A stretch of 6,964 nt of DNA from Ferrithrix thermotolerans DSM 19514 (lineage in GTDB: Bacteria > Actinomycetota > Acidimicrobiia > Acidimicrobiales > Ilumatobacteraceae), in NCBI GenBank assembly GCA_945860575.1, contig CAMAQQ010000064.1, positions 1-6,964 on the forward strand. Direction: 5' to 3'. Positions within the stretch are counted from its first letter, which is position 1. Every line of letters starts with the position of its first letter. Position numbers and translations under genes: made by a program. The notes under the pieces were generated by a model that did no database searches, had not been told where the DNA came from, and worked only from the letters and a program-made list of their open reading frames with translations. Positions 5,708 to 6,964 of this stretch are shown piece after piece.

Positions 5708-6687
5708 GCCAACTTTTCTGATTGGATTCGCTTGATATTGAAATATTTGTCGTCGGTCAATGAGTTGGGCAACAAGCCGCCTTCAAGTGCATTCTTCATG
5801 TCAACTATCGCGTCTCGAATTGTGTGCTGTGGCACGAAGCCAAGTGTCTTTGAAATCTTTTGGGACGAAATATGGTACGAACGATTGTCGTCTGATGGTG
5901 AAGTCACAAGTTCAACATCGTCGCCCATTACATCTCGAACCGAAAGAGCAAGTTCTTCGACGCTTTGATTTTCGTAACCAGCATTAAATATTTCACCAGC
6001 GATCAATTCTTTCGGGGCGTTCAATAGCACGACATAAGCCTCGACCATGTCGGCAATATGAATATTCGGTCGCAACTGCTGACCACCGAATACGGTGATT
6101 TTTCGCTTATGAAAAGCCAGATTCGAAAGAATATTGACAACAACATCAAGTCTTTGCCGACGCGAATAGCCACAGACTGTTGCTGGACGAATTGTCACCG
6201 TTGTGAAGTCTGGTGATTGATATTCGGCGATTATTTTTTCGCAATCGGCTTTGAACTTCGAATAATCAGTCAGTGGTTCAAGCGACATGTCTTCTGAAAC
6301 ATTCGGTTCGCTTTTCACTCCGTAGACCGACGAAGATGAAGCATAAATAAAACGGCCAACACCGCTTGCTTTGCTTATCTCAACCAATGGTCTAAACGCG
6401 TCGAGATTTATTGAGCGGCCGAGTTCCGGGTCTAAGTCAACACTTGGGTCGTTCGAAATACAAGCCAGGTGAATTACAACATCATGCCCAGGAATTTCGG
6501 CTTTCAATAATTTCTGATCACGAATATCGCCATTAACCATTTTTAGGTTTGGGTGGGCATCAATGACATCGTCACCAAACCACATCAAATCAATTACCGT
6601 CACCGAGTGCCCGTCTTTGAGCAGTCGTGGCACCAACATTGATCCGACATATCCGGCTCCGCCGGTTATAAATATTTTATTTGTCAT
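5704..6687 (-). CDS. NAD-dependent epimerase/dehydratase (extended SDR)
   Basis: A complete 327-residue extended SDR, probably a cytoplasmic epimerase, dehydratase or reductase of a nucleotide sugar. The protein opens MTNKIFITGGAGYVGS; the GxxGxxG NAD-binding loop is at residues 9-15 and Asp33 sits at the end of the second strand, where the cofactor ribose is bound. HLACISNDP (73-81) follows. The Ser-rich strand YASSSSVYG (115-123) and Tyr142/Lys146 in DYSKFK form the catalytic Ser-Tyr-Lys set. RPATVCGY (167-174) and RPNIHIADM (206-214) are the usual substrate-domain motifs, and GEIFNAG (231-237) matches the C-terminal half. I chose the ATG at 6687: homology to the Rossmann fold begins right there, and the longer reading to 6795 would add 36 arginine-rich residues that only shadow the upstream gene. 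It overlaps the upstream gene by 11 nt and the downstream gene by 4 nt. Being the second SDR in a row, it may perform a different step on the same sugar. The substrate is unknown. Confidence 0.92.
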   Translation of the reverse strand: MTNKIFITGGAGYVGSMLVPRLLKDGHSVTVIDLMWFGDDVIDAHPNLKMVNGDIRDQKLLKAEIPGHDVVIHLACISNDPSVDLDPELGRSINLDAFRPLVEISKASGVGRFIYASSSSVYGVKSEPNVSEDMSLEPLTDYSKFKADCEKIIAEYQSPDFTTVTIRPATVCGYSRRQRLDVVVNILSNLAFHKRKITVFGGQQLRPNIHIADMVEAYVVLLNAPKELIAGEIFNAGYENQSVEELALSVRDVMGDDVELVTSPSDDNRSYHISSQKISKTLGFVPQHTIRDAIVDMKNALEGGLLPNSLTDDKYFNIKRIQSEKLA

Positions 6688-6964
6688 TGCTACCAAGATA
6701 CTTGAACCAGTCCTGTGTCGCCGTCGCAATCGTTGCAGGTGTCCAAACTGGTGCTGACTTCCAATAATCAATATTCGCAAGAACATTGTCAACACCTTGT
6801 TTGATATTGACTTTGGGTTGCCATTTCAAATCTCGGCGAATCTTCGTGATGTCGGCGTAGGTGCAATCTGGCTCACCAGGACGCTTCGGGATATATGTAA
6901 CTTCTCCACCAAGCAGTTCAACCAGACGGTTCACAGAAACTGTTTCGCCGCTACCGACATTAAA
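6677..6964 (-). CDS. NAD-dependent epimerase/dehydratase, C-terminal part (5' end outside window)
   Basis: The last 95 codons of an extended short-chain dehydrogenase (SDR) acting on a sugar nucleotide. The frame is open to the right edge, so the NAD-binding Rossmann half, catalytic Tyr/Lys and start codon lie outside. The visible part begins FNVGSGETVSVNRL, the usual 'F-N-x-G-x-G' strand of UDP-glucose/UDP-glucuronate epimerase-like proteins. It continues through RPGEPDCTYADITK, the conserved substrate-side segment of this family, and DLKWQPKVNIKQGV, the terminal 'L-G-W-x-P' type motif. It ends with WKSAPVWTP and DWFKYLG, a tail seen in epimerases of surface-polysaccharide loci. A GTG at 6934 is in frame but internal to the conserved domain and is not a start. 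The TAA stop lies inside the next gene, an 11-nt overlap, so the two SDR genes are probably translationally coupled. The exact substrate cannot be decided from this fragment; a UDP-hexose or UDP-uronate is plausible by family. Confidence 0.9.
   Translation of the reverse strand, partial: FNVGSGETVSVNRLVELLGGEVTYIPKRPGEPDCTYADITKIRRDLKWQPKVNIKQGVDNVLANIDYWKSAPVWTPATIATATQDWFKYLGSNDK

Noticed and set aside
6688..6795. N-terminal extension of the second epimerase (36 extra residues)
   Set aside because: It lies wholly over the upstream epimerase frame, is rich in Arg/His in a way typical of a shadow reading, and precedes the conserved MTNKIFITGGAGYVG start.
1..6964. Search for tRNA, rRNA, CRISPR arrays, insertion sequences and intrinsic terminators
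   Set aside because: The window is almost entirely protein coding; no spaced direct repeats, terminal inverted repeats, GC hairpin with T-run, or cloverleaf was found by eye.

Overview
This is a fully coding stretch of a bacterial carbohydrate biosynthesis locus. All nine recognisable genes lie on the minus strand and are packed almost end to end, so they read as one operon transcribed from high to low coordinates. The window begins inside the first gene (right edge) and ends inside the last one (left edge). Base composition is moderate to slightly AT-rich by eye. GTG starts are used for two genes. The gene set is typical of a horizontally mobile O-antigen, capsule or surface-glycan island. 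The host cannot be named from the sequence alone; an aquatic or environmental bacterium is a guess.

Order of transcription: (1) 6964-6677, C-terminal end of an NAD-dependent sugar-nucleotide epimerase; (2) 6687-5704, a second extended-SDR epimerase/dehydratase; (3) 5707-4064, a fusion of an N-terminal HAD-like domain with a C-terminal aminoglycoside/choline-kinase-like phosphotransferase; (4) 4064-3264 and (5) 3218-2292, the N- and C-terminal halves of a split transketolase-like TPP enzyme; (6) 2289-1495, a PhyH-like Fe(II)/2-oxoglutarate oxygenase; (7) 1495-1094, a small protein that I recognise as the LIC12192-type 'sporadic carbohydrate cluster' family of unknown biochemistry; (8) 1090-425, a class I SAM methyltransferase; (9) 421-1, the first 140 codons of an unrecognised protein that runs off the left edge.

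Most junctions are overlaps or gaps of a few bases: an 11-nt overlap, then GTGA, TAATG and TGATG overlaps, and gaps of 2, 3 and 3 nt. The one real spacer is 45 nt, between the transketolase halves. This implies tight translational coupling and one shared pathway. No promoter, terminator, RNA gene, mobile element or CRISPR array was seen, and no stretch over 300 bases lacks a gene.

Working model (inference): the epimerases shape a sugar nucleotide, the HAD/kinase fusion handles a phosphorylated sugar, the split transketolase makes or breaks a C-C bond by moving a two-carbon ketol unit, and the oxygenase, LIC12192-type protein and methyltransferase tailor the product. The likely product is an unusual (perhaps branched or chain-extended) sugar for a surface polysaccharide. 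The combination of transketolase halves, 2OG oxygenase and LIC12192 protein is the most interesting part of the window; I know of no biochemical role established for it.
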